DNA from: CAYWBI01 sp964456445
GTDB taxonomy: Bacteria; Calditrichota; Calditrichia; Calditrichales; J004
Direction of reading: 5' to 3'
NCBI GenBank assembly: GCA_964456445.1
Contig: CAYWBI010000037.1
Coordinates: 1-25,780, forward strand
DNA: 25,780 nt
Shown: piece by piece, positions 16,518 through 24,600 of the stretch
How positions within the stretch are numbered: the stretch's first letter is position 1
Layout: each line of letters starts with the position of its first letter
Notes under the pieces: generated by a model
Seen by the model: only the letters and a program-made list of their open reading frames with translations
The model's database searches: none
Told to the model about the DNA's origin: nothing
Translations under genes and position numbers: made by a program

Positions 16518-19196
16518 TTACAGTAATTTTTCTAAATTCACAGCAATTTTTTCAAGATTTTCAAGAACACCCGCCAATTTATCCCGCTCATTTTGGACGA
16601 CCGCCTCGGGTGCGCGTTCCACAAAATTTTTGTTTGCAAGTTTCTTCCCGATAACCCGGCTTAACGTCTCAAGGCGTTCCAGCTCTTTTTGTAAACGGTT
16701 TTTCTCTTTTTCCTTATCAATCAACTCGGCCAGGGGAACAAATAATTCGCTGCCCTGGACCACAATAACAGCCGCTTCATCATTTATAAAGTTATCGGGT
16801 GTTTGAGCAATATTTTCAATTTTTGCCAGTGATTTAAAATAAGTCTCGTTTTTGGCAAAAAGTTCCATTGCCGGGTCATTTTTTTGGATGTACAAATGCA
16901 TGGTCTTGCCCGGTGGGACATCCATTTCGGCACGCAGGTTACGCAGTGCCCCAATGGCTTCCTGTATAATGGCCATCTGATGCTCTGCTTTTTCATCATA
17001 TAGCGAATGGTCCATTTCCGGCCATTGGCTTATCACAATACTTTCTTCCTGCCCGGTTTTAAAATATTGCCAAATTTCTTCACTAATAAAAGGCACAAAG
17101 GGGTGAAGCAATTCCATGCTGCCTTTCATAATATACGCGGCAACCCGAAGGGCTGTGTCTTTTTGTTGCGGACTTTCTGAGCGGTAAAGACGTGCTTTGA
17201 TCATTTCCAGATACCAGTCGCAATAATCGCCCCAGAAAAAATGATAAGCGGCCTCAAGCGCATCATGGATGCGGTAATTGTCCAGATTTTTACGCACTTC
17301 TTTTAAGGTAGATTGAAACCGGCTTAAAATCCAGCGATCGGCCAGCTCATAGTGGGCTTTAAATAAGTGATGTTCCGTATTGTAGTTTTCCAGATTCATG
17401 CTTAGAAAGCGAAAGGCGTTCCAGATTTTATTTGAAAAGTTCCGTCCGCTCTCAAAGGATTTTTCATCCAGGTTCAGATCCTGGCCTTCGGCGCTGCGCA
17501 TAATCAGGGTAAAGCGGACAGCGTCGCTGCTATAGCGTTCGGCCATCTCAACAGGGTCAATGCCATTGCCAAGGGATTTGCTCATCTTTCGTCCCTTGTC
17601 ATCCCGGACAATCCCATTAAAGAAAACATCACGGAAAGGAATATCCCCCATAAACTCCAACCCGGCCATAACCATCCGTGCAACCCAGAAGAAAATGATA
17701 TCGGGACCTGTGACCAAAGTGGCTGTGGGATAGAAATATTCAAGATCGGCGGTTTTTTCCGGCCAGCCCAAAGTGGAAAATGGCCAGAGCTGGGATGAGA
17801 ACCAGGTATCCAGCACATCCGGGTCCTGCAGCCATTGTTCATCCGATGTTGATGGATCATCGATACACACTTTAATATCGCCCTTGTCATTATACCAGGC
17901 CGGGATGCGATGCCCCCACCACAATTGGCGTGAAATGCACCAGTCACGGATATTGTTCATCCAGTGACGGTAGGTGTTTTCAAACCGGCCGCGGGGATAA
18001 AAACGGATATCCCCGTTTTCCACAACCGCGAGGGCCTTCTCAGCCAGGGGTTGCATCTTTACAAACCATTGTTCCGATAGATACGGCTCGATTGGGATAT
18101 GCGAGCGGTAACTATGGCCAACGGCATGTGCATGATCTTCAATTTTTACAAGCAGCCCTAACTTATCCAATTCTGCAACCATTTTTTTACGGGCAACAAA
18201 GCGGTCCAGCCCGGCGATACTTATGGGAACGGGTAGTTCATCCTCTGCTTTTCCATCAACCATTATCTGGCAGGTATGCAGAATTTTTCCGTTTTTATCC
18301 AGCATAATAACCTGATCCAGACCATGCCGAAGACCCATATCAAAGTCATTGGGGTCATGTGCCGGGGTTGTTTTTACAAAGCCGCTGCCAAATTCCTTAT
18401 CGACATGATAGTCGGCAAAAATGGGCACCTCGCGGTTTACAAAAGGTATGATTACCTTTTTACCGATCAACGATTGCTTATCCGTATCATCGGGTGATAT
18501 GGCCACGCCCGTATCGCCCAACAAGGTTTCGGGCCGGGTGGTGGCAACAATAATAAAATCGTCCGAACCCTTTATTTTATAACGGATATGATAGAGTTTT
18601 CCATTGACATCGCGGTGTTCCACTTCGTCATCGGCCAGGGCTGTTCCCGATGCAGGGTCCCAGTTAACGATACGTTGCCCTTTATAGATAAGACCTTTTT
18701 CATAAAGCCGGATAAATACCTGTTGAACGGCCTTCGAAAGCCCTTCGTCCATGGTAAAGCGTTCCCTGTCCCAATCCAACGAACAGCCCAGTGTTTTTAA
18801 CTGACTGATTATAGTCGAGCCATGCTCTTGTTTCCATTCCCAAACACGCTCAATAAATTTTTCCCGGCCAAGGTCGTGCCGGGTGGTATTCTCATTTTCT
18901 TTAAGATAACGTTCCACCACGGTCTGGGTGGCAATACCCGCATGGTCGGTACCCGGCAACCAGAGCGCTTCAAACCCTGTTTTTCGTTTATAGCGGATCA
19001 GAATATCCTGAATGGTATTATTAAAAGCATGCCCCATGTGTAACTTTGCGGTTACGTTCGGCGGGGGGATAACGATGGTATAAGCCTTTTTTTGTGGATT
19101 GACGCGGGCCTTAAAATATCCCTTATTCAGCCAATCTTGATACCACTTGTTTTCAACATTTTTTGGATTGTAAATTTTTTCAATCTCGTGCGCCAT
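16518..19196 (-). CDS. valS: Valyl-tRNA synthetase
   Basis: ValRS charges tRNA-Val and edits misacylated threonine. The 892-residue class I synthetase has the HIGH-type motif HMGH (53-56) after PPPNVTAKL. The editing (CP1) domain contains ATTRPETLLGDT and TTPAHDPNDF, and GRKMSKSLGN gives KMSKS at 537-541. The anticodon-binding domain follows, and the C-terminal region (about 825-892) is the tRNA-binding coiled coil. Length matches bacterial ValRS. The start at 19196 follows AGGGAG. It lies upstream of the PEGA/rarA cluster, separated by 137 bases with no clear terminator, so some readthrough is possible. No leader such as a T-box is recognisable upstream. Confidence 0.98.
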   Translation of the reverse strand: MAHEIEKIYNPKNVENKWYQDWLNKGYFKARVNPQKKAYTIVIPPPNVTAKLHMGHAFNNTIQDILIRYKRKTGFEALWLPGTDHAGIATQTVVERYLKENENTTRHDLGREKFIERVWEWKQEHGSTIISQLKTLGCSLDWDRERFTMDEGLSKAVQQVFIRLYEKGLIYKGQRIVNWDPASGTALADDEVEHRDVNGKLYHIRYKIKGSDDFIIVATTRPETLLGDTGVAISPDDTDKQSLIGKKVIIPFVNREVPIFADYHVDKEFGSGFVKTTPAHDPNDFDMGLRHGLDQVIMLDKNGKILHTCQIMVDGKAEDELPVPISIAGLDRFVARKKMVAELDKLGLLVKIEDHAHAVGHSYRSHIPIEPYLSEQWFVKMQPLAEKALAVVENGDIRFYPRGRFENTYRHWMNNIRDWCISRQLWWGHRIPAWYNDKGDIKVCIDDPSTSDEQWLQDPDVLDTWFSSQLWPFSTLGWPEKTADLEYFYPTATLVTGPDIIFFWVARMVMAGLEFMGDIPFRDVFFNGIVRDDKGRKMSKSLGNGIDPVEMAERYSSDAVRFTLIMRSAEGQDLNLDEKSFESGRNFSNKIWNAFRFLSMNLENYNTEHHLFKAHYELADRWILSRFQSTLKEVRKNLDNYRIHDALEAAYHFFWGDYCDWYLEMIKARLYRSESPQQKDTALRVAAYIMKGSMELLHPFVPFISEEIWQYFKTGQEESIVISQWPEMDHSLYDEKAEHQMAIIQEAIGALRNLRAEMDVPPGKTMHLYIQKNDPAMELFAKNETYFKSLAKIENIAQTPDNFINDEAAVIVVQGSELFVPLAELIDKEKEKNRLQKELERLETLSRVIGKKLANKNFVERAPEAVVQNERDKLAGVLENLEKIAVNLEKLL

Positions 19197-19500
19197 TCAA
19201 GCTCCCTGTCAATCGGTCCGTCCCATAAAACTTATAGGGTAATTTCATATTATTTTTATTTTTGAAAAAAGGGTAATATACAAGATTTCTGGATTTAAAT
19301 AAAAATTTTCATCCGGGGGTAACCCTGAATTTGATTAAACGCATTGGAAATAAAAAATAGCAGAAGATAGCGGGAAAAAGATATATCGATTGGATGTAAT
19401 AAACCCATGATTCCTTGCTCGCGGGATATGTAAAAATCTATTTATGAGTTCACTCTAAAAAGCCCTAAAGAGCTTAATGATGAGAGGGACAACTTCTTTT

Positions 19501-19622
19501 CCCCGCCATAAATGGCAGGGTTAGTCAGATGTTTTTAATAAAGTTACATACTTTGACTAACCCCATCCTTTAGGATGGGGAAAACACGACCCACCCCTAA
19601 TTTGGGGCTTTAGCCCCTTTTT
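19501..19622. repeat. Cluster of palindromes, REP- or MITE-like
   Basis: Four short palindromes and one longer inverted repeat follow one another. Hairpin A (19501-19520) is CCC-GCCAT over ATGGC-GGG. An outer repeat GGGTTAGTCA (19518-19527) matches TGACTAACCC (19554-19563) perfectly. Hairpin B (19561-19580) is CCCCATCC-TTTA-GGATGGGG. Hairpin C (19594-19607) is CCCC over GGGG, and hairpin D (19604-19617) is GGGGC-TTTA-GCCCC followed by five T. Neighbouring stems share bases (GGG/CCC and GGGG), so they compete. Such arrays recall REP elements moved by TnpA-REP (RAYT) transposases. No transposase gene is present here. Hairpin D could also act as a plus-strand terminator. Confidence 0.55.
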
Positions 19623-19816
19623 AGACCAGACTCATTTATCTTTTGATGAAAACCCAAAATTGGATTTATTTATCCCCCACACGCATAAGGTGATACACGC
19701 AGCCCGAAAGATTGAATATACCCCAGAACTTTTCCTGCTTAAAATATTAGCTGGCGTCATAACCGGGACATATTAATAAACCGCCCAAAGACAATTGATA
19801 CACTCTTTTGTTCAGT

Positions 19817-19860
19817 AAACAAAACCATGTTTGAGCCGGAGGCATGGGTTCCGGCCATGG
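19817..19860 (-). terminator. Probable terminator of the TRAP solute-binding protein gene
   Basis: On the minus strand, CCATG plus GCCGGA pairs with TCCGGC plus CATGG, with a five-base bulge. TTTTGTTTA follows. It lies 30 bases past the stop at 19890. The bulged stem makes this less certain than the other two terminators. Confidence 0.5.
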
Positions 19861-19889
19861 ATGGTTCACAGCCATAATTCTCGCAAATT

Positions 19890-20888
19890 CTATTTTTTGC
19901 GAAAATCTTTCAGCGCCTGTTCCACGTCTTGCAGTAACTGTTGGTCATATAATTTTCCAACCAGGGACATGCGGGTTTTTTCGCCCATGCTATCGAAGCT
20001 GGCGCGAACAGCAGGATCATTGATTGTCGTTTTTTTCAATCCCTGTGCAAACATTTCGGTGCGGGACGTTTCGTTGTCCCTACGACTCAGACGGGTCAGT
20101 TCATTAAAATATTTCCGGCCTTCCGTCTTTAACAATTTTTGTTGATCAGGCGATAGTTTTTTGAACATCCTTTTGGAAATCAATACCGCACCGTTGGAAT
20201 TGGCCAGCGGTGTATCGAGCACATATTTGACCTTTGTAAACCACTGCAGCGCCACGCAGGCCAGCGGCGAGGTATAAACCCCATCGATCAAACCCGTTTG
20301 CAGCGAGGTCATCACATCGGTGATACTCAGGGGAATGGCACTGACGTCAAAGGCTTCAAAGGTGGCCTTGGATAGCGGATCGCCTTCCCACATCCACATT
20401 TTCACGCCACGCATATCATCCTTGGTGCGCACCGGTTTGTTGGTGTAGATATACACCCAGCCGACCTCGGCCCAGCCCAGCAGGACATAGCCTTTCTTTT
20501 CAAAACCCCGGGCGAACCGTTCAAAAAATTTATTTGCGATAAAATCAATTTCCGCCTGAGAGTGAAAAAGGAAAGGCGTGTCTAAGATACGCACTTCAGG
20601 AAGAATCGAACCTAAGCCGACGCCTGTAAAACCACCGCTGTGCAATTGATTAATGCGGATTTTTCGAATGACGTCTTTTTCGTCCCCCTGGATACCACCG
20701 GGGTAAATTTTAAAATTTATCGTGCCATTGGATTTTTCAGCCAGGGATTTGCTAAAATCGTGCATCACATTCATCCATGTAGAGCCTTCCGGGGCCAGGG
20801 TTGCAAATTTTATTTTTACTTTATCCTGGGCCCAGAGCATTCCGACTGTGGTGATCAACAACAGCATTATTATTATTTTGATTTTCAT
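19890..20888 (-). CDS. TRAP transporter solute-binding protein, DctP family
   Basis: This is the periplasmic ligand-binding (P) subunit of a TRAP transporter, about 332 residues from the ATG at 20888. That start follows AAGGAACG and leads straight into a signal peptide ending MLWA|QDK; an ATG eight codons earlier is less likely. The domain begins KIKFATLAPEGSTW and contains LPEVRILDTPFLF, GWAEVGW and IPLSITDVMTSLQTGLIDG, all typical of DctP. In the usual ligand-binding stretch (R/K-G-L-K-I-R) it reads RGVKMW, so W165 replaces the arginine that clamps carboxylate ligands in classical members. The upstream gene encodes the TatT partner, 138 bases away. No DctQ or DctM gene is in the window. The ligand may therefore not be a simple carboxylate. 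Confidence 0.9.
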   Translation of the reverse strand: MKIKIIIMLLLITTVGMLWAQDKVKIKFATLAPEGSTWMNVMHDFSKSLAEKSNGTINFKIYPGGIQGDEKDVIRKIRINQLHSGGFTGVGLGSILPEVRILDTPFLFHSQAEIDFIANKFFERFARGFEKKGYVLLGWAEVGWVYIYTNKPVRTKDDMRGVKMWMWEGDPLSKATFEAFDVSAIPLSITDVMTSLQTGLIDGVYTSPLACVALQWFTKVKYVLDTPLANSNGAVLISKRMFKKLSPDQQKLLKTEGRKYFNELTRLSRRDNETSRTEMFAQGLKKTTINDPAVRASFDSMGEKTRMSLVGKLYDQQLLQDVEQALKDFRKK

Positions 20889-21025
20889 TATATCGTTCCT
20901 TATTTGTGGCATTGATTTTTTAAATATTTGATGCGGACACCTCTTCCGCTTTCTGGCTAAGTGAGACGCTAATTTTTTATTCTAAATAAAGTGGTCATAA
21001 AAATTTAACCACCGGGAATCATGGA

Positions 21026-21883
21026 TTAAAACAAATCATCCTTTTGGGCCTTCAGCAATTTTGCTTTTTTTTTCGCGATGGCATTAAACAAGGTCAAATC
21101 CTTTTCAATGTCCACAGAGGTATCCCCTACTTTTTTCAGATAGCTGTCGAACAGTTCTTCATTCAGGGTTTGGGCCGCATAAAAACGGGCCATGTAGATG
21201 TACGTCAGCAGAAAATGCCCCTTGGTCAATTTAAGGTTTTTCTCGAAATAATTTAACGCTTTTTGCGGATCCCCGCCCAACATGCGCGGCTTCATCCCCC
21301 AAACTGAGCCCTGAAAGAGATAAACCGCTCCATGGAAATAGCCGGGCCAAAGTTTTTCCACACGGTCCATCATCAGTTGCACCCTGGCCAGATCCAACAA
21401 GGCCCGGGGTTCATCCAGCGAAAGATTGATATATCCCGCCCAGGCAAAAGCGCTCCAAAACAACCCCGGAACCCTCTCTTTATTGGCGCCTTTTAGATAT
21501 TCTTTAAATTCTTCCATCCCCTTTTTTTCCGCGTTTTGAAAATCCGTATCCTGGCGCAATGCAGAAAGCGCATAATCCCTGGCTCGCAGATAAAATCCTT
21601 TAGCCCTTTGGGGATTGCTGTCTTCGGCAAAACCCAGGGCATAGCCTGCATAGGCCTGGGAAAGGAGCAAAAGTATTTCCGTATTTTGTGGATCGCTTTT
21701 CAGCATCCCTTCCAGCAGTTTCAAATTAGAGGCCAGGGCCTGATCGGCCAATTGCAGGTCACTCTCTTCATACAGGGCCTCGGCGCTTTTTTGCAAAACC
21801 GGGGTCATCTGGCGCACTACGAGACGATTGATGCTGCAGGAAGAAAGAAGCCCAATCACAATCATAAAGATTACTGTTTTCAT
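21026..21883 (-). CDS. TatT-family TRAP-associated lipoprotein
   Basis: This 285-residue lipoprotein resembles TatT, the TPR-like partner of TRAP solute-binding proteins first described in Treponema pallidum (TatT with TatP). The lipobox is LLSSC, with the lipidated C16, and Ser at +2 suggests outer-membrane sorting. The rest is all helical. LLLLSQAYAGYALGFAED (about 71-88) and the long hydrophobic helix pairs around LFWSAFAWAGYINL are characteristic of the family and form a pore-like helical bundle in the known structure. It is transcribed towards the solute-binding protein gene, as in other P-T pairs. Its start has only a weak Shine-Dalgarno sequence. It is divergent from the MerR gene. Confidence 0.87.
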   Translation of the reverse strand: MKTVIFMIVIGLLSSCSINRLVVRQMTPVLQKSAEALYEESDLQLADQALASNLKLLEGMLKSDPQNTEILLLLSQAYAGYALGFAEDSNPQRAKGFYLRARDYALSALRQDTDFQNAEKKGMEEFKEYLKGANKERVPGLFWSAFAWAGYINLSLDEPRALLDLARVQLMMDRVEKLWPGYFHGAVYLFQGSVWGMKPRMLGGDPQKALNYFEKNLKLTKGHFLLTYIYMARFYAAQTLNEELFDSYLKKVGDTSVDIEKDLTLFNAIAKKKAKLLKAQKDDLF

Positions 21884-22100
21884 AATATAATCCGGATATT
21901 TTTACGGCAACCGATAGCAAACGTGCATCCTGCATTTTAGGATAATTTTGATTTATACTCAACTGTATTTTTAATCTCTTTTCCGGGCCCTAACTGTTTT
22001 TATTATCTGCTTGTGGCAGTATCTAAAAATAAGACAAACATATTTTCCGCTCTCAAGGCGGTCTATCCATATTTGATCCTATCCGAATTTTAAAAATTAC

Positions 22101-22131
22101 TTGACTCTTACCCAAGGGGAATGCTTACATT
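22101..22131 (+). promoter_or_regulatory. MerR-type promoter with 19-base spacer and operator dyad
   Basis: TTGACT (22101-22106) and TACATT (22126-22131) form -35 and -10 boxes separated by 19 bases. This over-long spacing is the hallmark of MerR-activated promoters. The spacer holds the dyad CTTaCCC-AA-GGGgAA. It lies 50 bases before the merR-like start, so self-regulation is likely. Confidence 0.75.
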
Positions 22132-22180
22132 AACCCAAAAACAAAAAATGATCTTCTAAAATCAACAGAAAGTATCGATT

Positions 22181-23017
22181 ATGTCCAACCCGCAAGATAT
22201 CTTCTATACAATAGGCGAATTTTCCCGGATGACAGGCTTATCTGTAAAAGCCCTGCGCCTATACCATGAAAAGCTTATACTAATACCATTTAATATCGAT
22301 AAATATACAAAATACCGGCTCTATAATAAGACCAACATAGATCAGGCCCGGGTAATAATTGCTTTACGCCAGATGGATTTCCAATTAAAGGAAATCCGGG
22401 AAATCCTGGAAAACTTTCAGAATGACGAAGGGATCATCCAGGCGCTTGAATCACAAAAACTTAAGATAAAAAACAAAATTCTGAATTACCATAAAGCCAT
22501 AAATACAATCGATTCCATTATATTACGGGAACAACATGCGCGGGAGGCCACGTACCCCGGCCCTTTTGAGATTGAAGAGAAAGATGCGACGACGCTGCTC
22601 TTTGCGGGATTGAAATTCAACGGCGCATACCCTGAGGCCGGAAAATATTTTCATAAACTTGCCAGGCTGCTTAAGTCCAATATCTGTGGTACCCCCTTTT
22701 GTCTTTATCATGATGAAGAGTATAAGGAAGACAATGCCCAAATCGAGGTTTGTTTCCCTATACAGAAGGGAAAAACATATAAAGGCGTACATGTAGGGGA
22801 ATTGGCCGCGGTGCGTGTTATTTCCCTAATCCATAAGGGTCCTTACGAAAATCTTTGCCGATCATATACACGCTTGATTTCTTTTCTAAAAAGCAGAAAC
22901 CAGGCAATCGCATTGCCCATCCGGGAAATTTACCATAAGGGGCCGGGGATGGTTTTTAAAGGAAATCCCGGGAATTACCTGACAGAAATCCAAATACAAG
23001 TGAAAGAAGCTGTGTAA
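22181..23017 (+). CDS. MerR-family regulator with GyrI-like effector-binding domain
   Basis: The 278-residue protein has an N-terminal MerR winged helix. FYTIGEFSRMTGLSVKALRLYHEKLIL covers about 8-34, broken here only by its wing residues YRLYN near 45-49. A dimerisation helix of about 75-120 follows. The C-terminal part (about 128-278) is a GyrI-like/BmrR-type small-molecule pocket, ending in YLTEIQIQV. This arrangement matches BmrR- and TipA-like activators that sense hydrophobic or cationic compounds. No metal-binding cysteine cluster of the MerR/CueR kind is visible. It sits behind its own predicted 19-base-spacer promoter and 19 bases before a second GyrI-like gene, which is its probable target. 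Ligand unknown. Confidence 0.92.
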   Translation: MSNPQDIFYTIGEFSRMTGLSVKALRLYHEKLILIPFNIDKYTKYRLYNKTNIDQARVIIALRQMDFQLKEIREILENFQNDEGIIQALESQKLKIKNKILNYHKAINTIDSIILREQHAREATYPGPFEIEEKDATTLLFAGLKFNGAYPEAGKYFHKLARLLKSNICGTPFCLYHDEEYKEDNAQIEVCFPIQKGKTYKGVHVGELAAVRVISLIHKGPYENLCRSYTRLISFLKSRNQAIALPIREIYHKGPGMVFKGNPGNYLTEIQIQVKEAV

Positions 23018-23036
23018 AATAAAACAAGGGGAAACG

Positions 23037-23684
23037 ATGGAAAAAATCGATCTTAAAAAAGAATGGCCTCATCTGTACAAGCCTTCCGCAAAAAATATCG
23101 TGACGGTTGACGTACCGGAAATGAATTTTTTGATGATCGACGGAGAGGGCGATCCAAACATCTCGAACGATTTTCAACAGGCCGTCGAAGCTCTGTTCGC
23201 TATTTCCTATACTTTAAAATTTATGATAAAGAAACAGGAAATTGATATCGGTATTAAAAAGCAATTGGACTATGCCGTTATGCCGCTTGAGGGGCTGTGG
23301 TGGGCCGATGCCCCCAATGATTTTTTAAATGGCGTCAAAAAAAACTGGAAATGGACCGCGATGATCATGCAACCGGATTTTATCACACATGAAATGATCG
23401 CCGCCGCATCAAAAAAGACGTTGTCAAAAAAAGATCTGCCCGCACTGTCCAAAATGACTTTTAAAAGCTATACCGAAGGGAAATCTGCCCAGGTTTTATA
23501 TATCGGGCCGTTTTCCAACGAGGGGCCGACAATCCAAAACATACACAAATATATAACAGAAAACGGTGGAAGGCTGCACAACAAACATCATGAAATATAT
23601 CTGAGCGATATAAGACGCAGCGCCCCGGAAAAGTTGAAAACCATTATCCGGCAGCCGTTCATCCCTAATGAAACAGCGTATTAA
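23037..23684 (+). CDS. GyrI-like small-molecule-binding protein
   Basis: This 215-residue stand-alone GyrI-like protein starts after AAGGGGAAACG. The opening pattern (KKEWPHLYKPS, then VDVPEMNFLMIDGEGDPN) is typical of the group related to Lin2189/YdeI-type GyrI proteins. Conserved features further on are the LEGLWW segment (about 84-89) and ALYIGPFSNEGPT-like residues (VLYIGPFSNEGPT, about 157-169). Some members of this group bind or hydrolyse cyclopropanoid or other drug-like compounds. It follows the MerR regulator by 19 bases and probably shares its transcript. It may sequester or process the inducer, which is an inference from pairing. Confidence 0.88.
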   Translation: MEKIDLKKEWPHLYKPSAKNIVTVDVPEMNFLMIDGEGDPNISNDFQQAVEALFAISYTLKFMIKKQEIDIGIKKQLDYAVMPLEGLWWADAPNDFLNGVKKNWKWTAMIMQPDFITHEMIAAASKKTLSKKDLPALSKMTFKSYTEGKSAQVLYIGPFSNEGPTIQNIHKYITENGGRLHNKHHEIYLSDIRRSAPEKLKTIIRQPFIPNETAY

Positions 23685-23784
23685 ACCAGAAAATCTCTGC
23701 TGCAAATTATAACGGGGCGCCAATAGCATACAGATGATAAGGTTTACGGTTTGGCTCCCACCAGCATAAATCGTGCATCAACCT

Positions 23785-24456
23785 TTAAGATGTTGAAGAT
23801 GAGGTTGCAACCGAAGCGGCTATCACAATAGTCAACGCAGCCATAATTTCATCTACAATTGCAGATACTGCGCGGCCTATCTCCTCACCCTCAATTATTT
23901 CCTTTATGCGTTGTTTGGCGCGCTTTCTATCTTCCTTCGGGAAGAGCTCATTGAGCAAATCACACGCTTTCACCAAACTCAACAGAGCAACGTCCTCTTG
24001 ATTTGGCCTATCCTTTTGGATAACAACCTGATGAATCCGGGTTCTTATTGAATGCTCCGGAGCGGCATTGATCATGGGATAACGCTTTGCCGGAAATACC
24101 CATAATATTTTTTGATCTTCTCTTCTCACTATTCCCTGGGCCACCAAACTATCAAGAAGCCGATCTTTCAAATCCTTGATCGCGGTATTAAATTTTTGTA
24201 TCCAGTATTTAGCGCTTCTCAGTTTTTGAGAACTGCGGATCAAATCGAGCGCTTTATCGAGTAGATCATTGCCGGTCTGTGAACTATCAACAATAATCAC
24301 TTTACCATTTTCCATGGCAACTTTTTTCTGAAAAAGTAATTCAATTAAAAGAGACCCTGCTAAACCATAAGGCAATGCCGTGGAGGCGGAAAAGATTACT
24401 GAACCTTTTTCATCATGAAGCGCCAATAACATCAGTTTTTCTGAAAGTGTAAGCAT
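23785..24456 (-). CDS. GPP34 family (GOLPH3/Vps74-like) protein
   Basis: The 223-residue protein opens with LTLSEKLMLLALHDEKGS and then YGLAGSLLIELLFQKKV, the pattern of the GPP34 domain. That domain is known from eukaryotic GOLPH3/Vps74, which bind phosphatidylinositol-4-phosphate and Golgi glycosyltransferases. Bacterial members, common in actinobacteria, have no settled role. The rest is helical with a basic RKRAKQRIKE segment near 175-186. The C-terminus (about 205-223) is small-residue-rich and hydrophobic, perhaps membrane-associating. AAAGGAGA precedes the start. The gene lies next to an attC-like site and a toxin-antitoxin pair, suggesting it may have arrived with accessory DNA. Confidence 0.8.
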   Translation of the reverse strand: MLTLSEKLMLLALHDEKGSVIFSASTALPYGLAGSLLIELLFQKKVAMENGKVIIVDSSQTGNDLLDKALDLIRSSQKLRSAKYWIQKFNTAIKDLKDRLLDSLVAQGIVRREDQKILWVFPAKRYPMINAAPEHSIRTRIHQVVIQKDRPNQEDVALLSLVKACDLLNELFPKEDRKRAKQRIKEIIEGEEIGRAVSAIVDEIMAALTIVIAASVATSSSTS

Positions 24457-24481
24457 ATGTCTCCTTTTACAGTTTTTTGTT

Positions 24482-24585
24482 GTATAACGACCATCGGTTA
24501 ACCGGCGCTATGCACGCCCCTAAATTTTGCACAATTCAAAGAACCCGGACGCGTGCCCGCGTCTGCGTTGAACCGCTGGTTAGCT
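24482..24585. mobile_element. Candidate integron attC-like recombination site
   Basis: About 104 bases form an imperfect, GC-rich palindrome between the HepT stop and the GPP34 start. The outer ends are GTATAAC (24482-24488) and GTTAGCT (24579-24585), each one mismatch from the attC core consensus RYYYAAC/GTTRRRY. The inner arms are CCATCGGTTAACC (24491-24503) and GTTGAACCGCTGG (24567-24579). They pair except for one mismatch and one extra base in the second arm, as expected of attC extrahelical bases. A further stem GACGCG/CGCGTC (24548-24563) sits inside. The outer R boxes do not pair well with each other, and no integrase gene is in the window. Confidence 0.45.
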
Positions 24586-24600
24586 GCCGCATAAGGTTTT

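Larger units (their letters stand above)
19197..19889. other. Long intergenic region between dctP and valS
   Basis: About 690 bases without a credible protein gene. It must hold the valS promoter near 19200-19300, which I cannot pin down. It also holds a cluster of palindromes (19501-19622) and a hairpin beyond the dctP end (19817-19860). The remaining bases show nothing I can name. The region sits where DctQ and DctM genes would be expected. Confidence 0.7.

Noticed and set aside
19197..19500. T-box or other tRNA-sensing leader ahead of valS
   Set aside because: No T-box sequence or specifier hairpin is visible, and the organism does not look like a Gram-positive where such leaders regulate synthetases.
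19501..19622. CRISPR array
   Set aside because: The palindromes differ in sequence and are not regularly spaced repeats with unique spacers.
23701..23763. Second attC-like site on the far side of the GPP34 gene
   Set aside because: ATAACGGGGCGCCAA and TTTGGCTCCC can partly pair, but there is no GTTRRRY core on the other end and the arms are too short to support a call.
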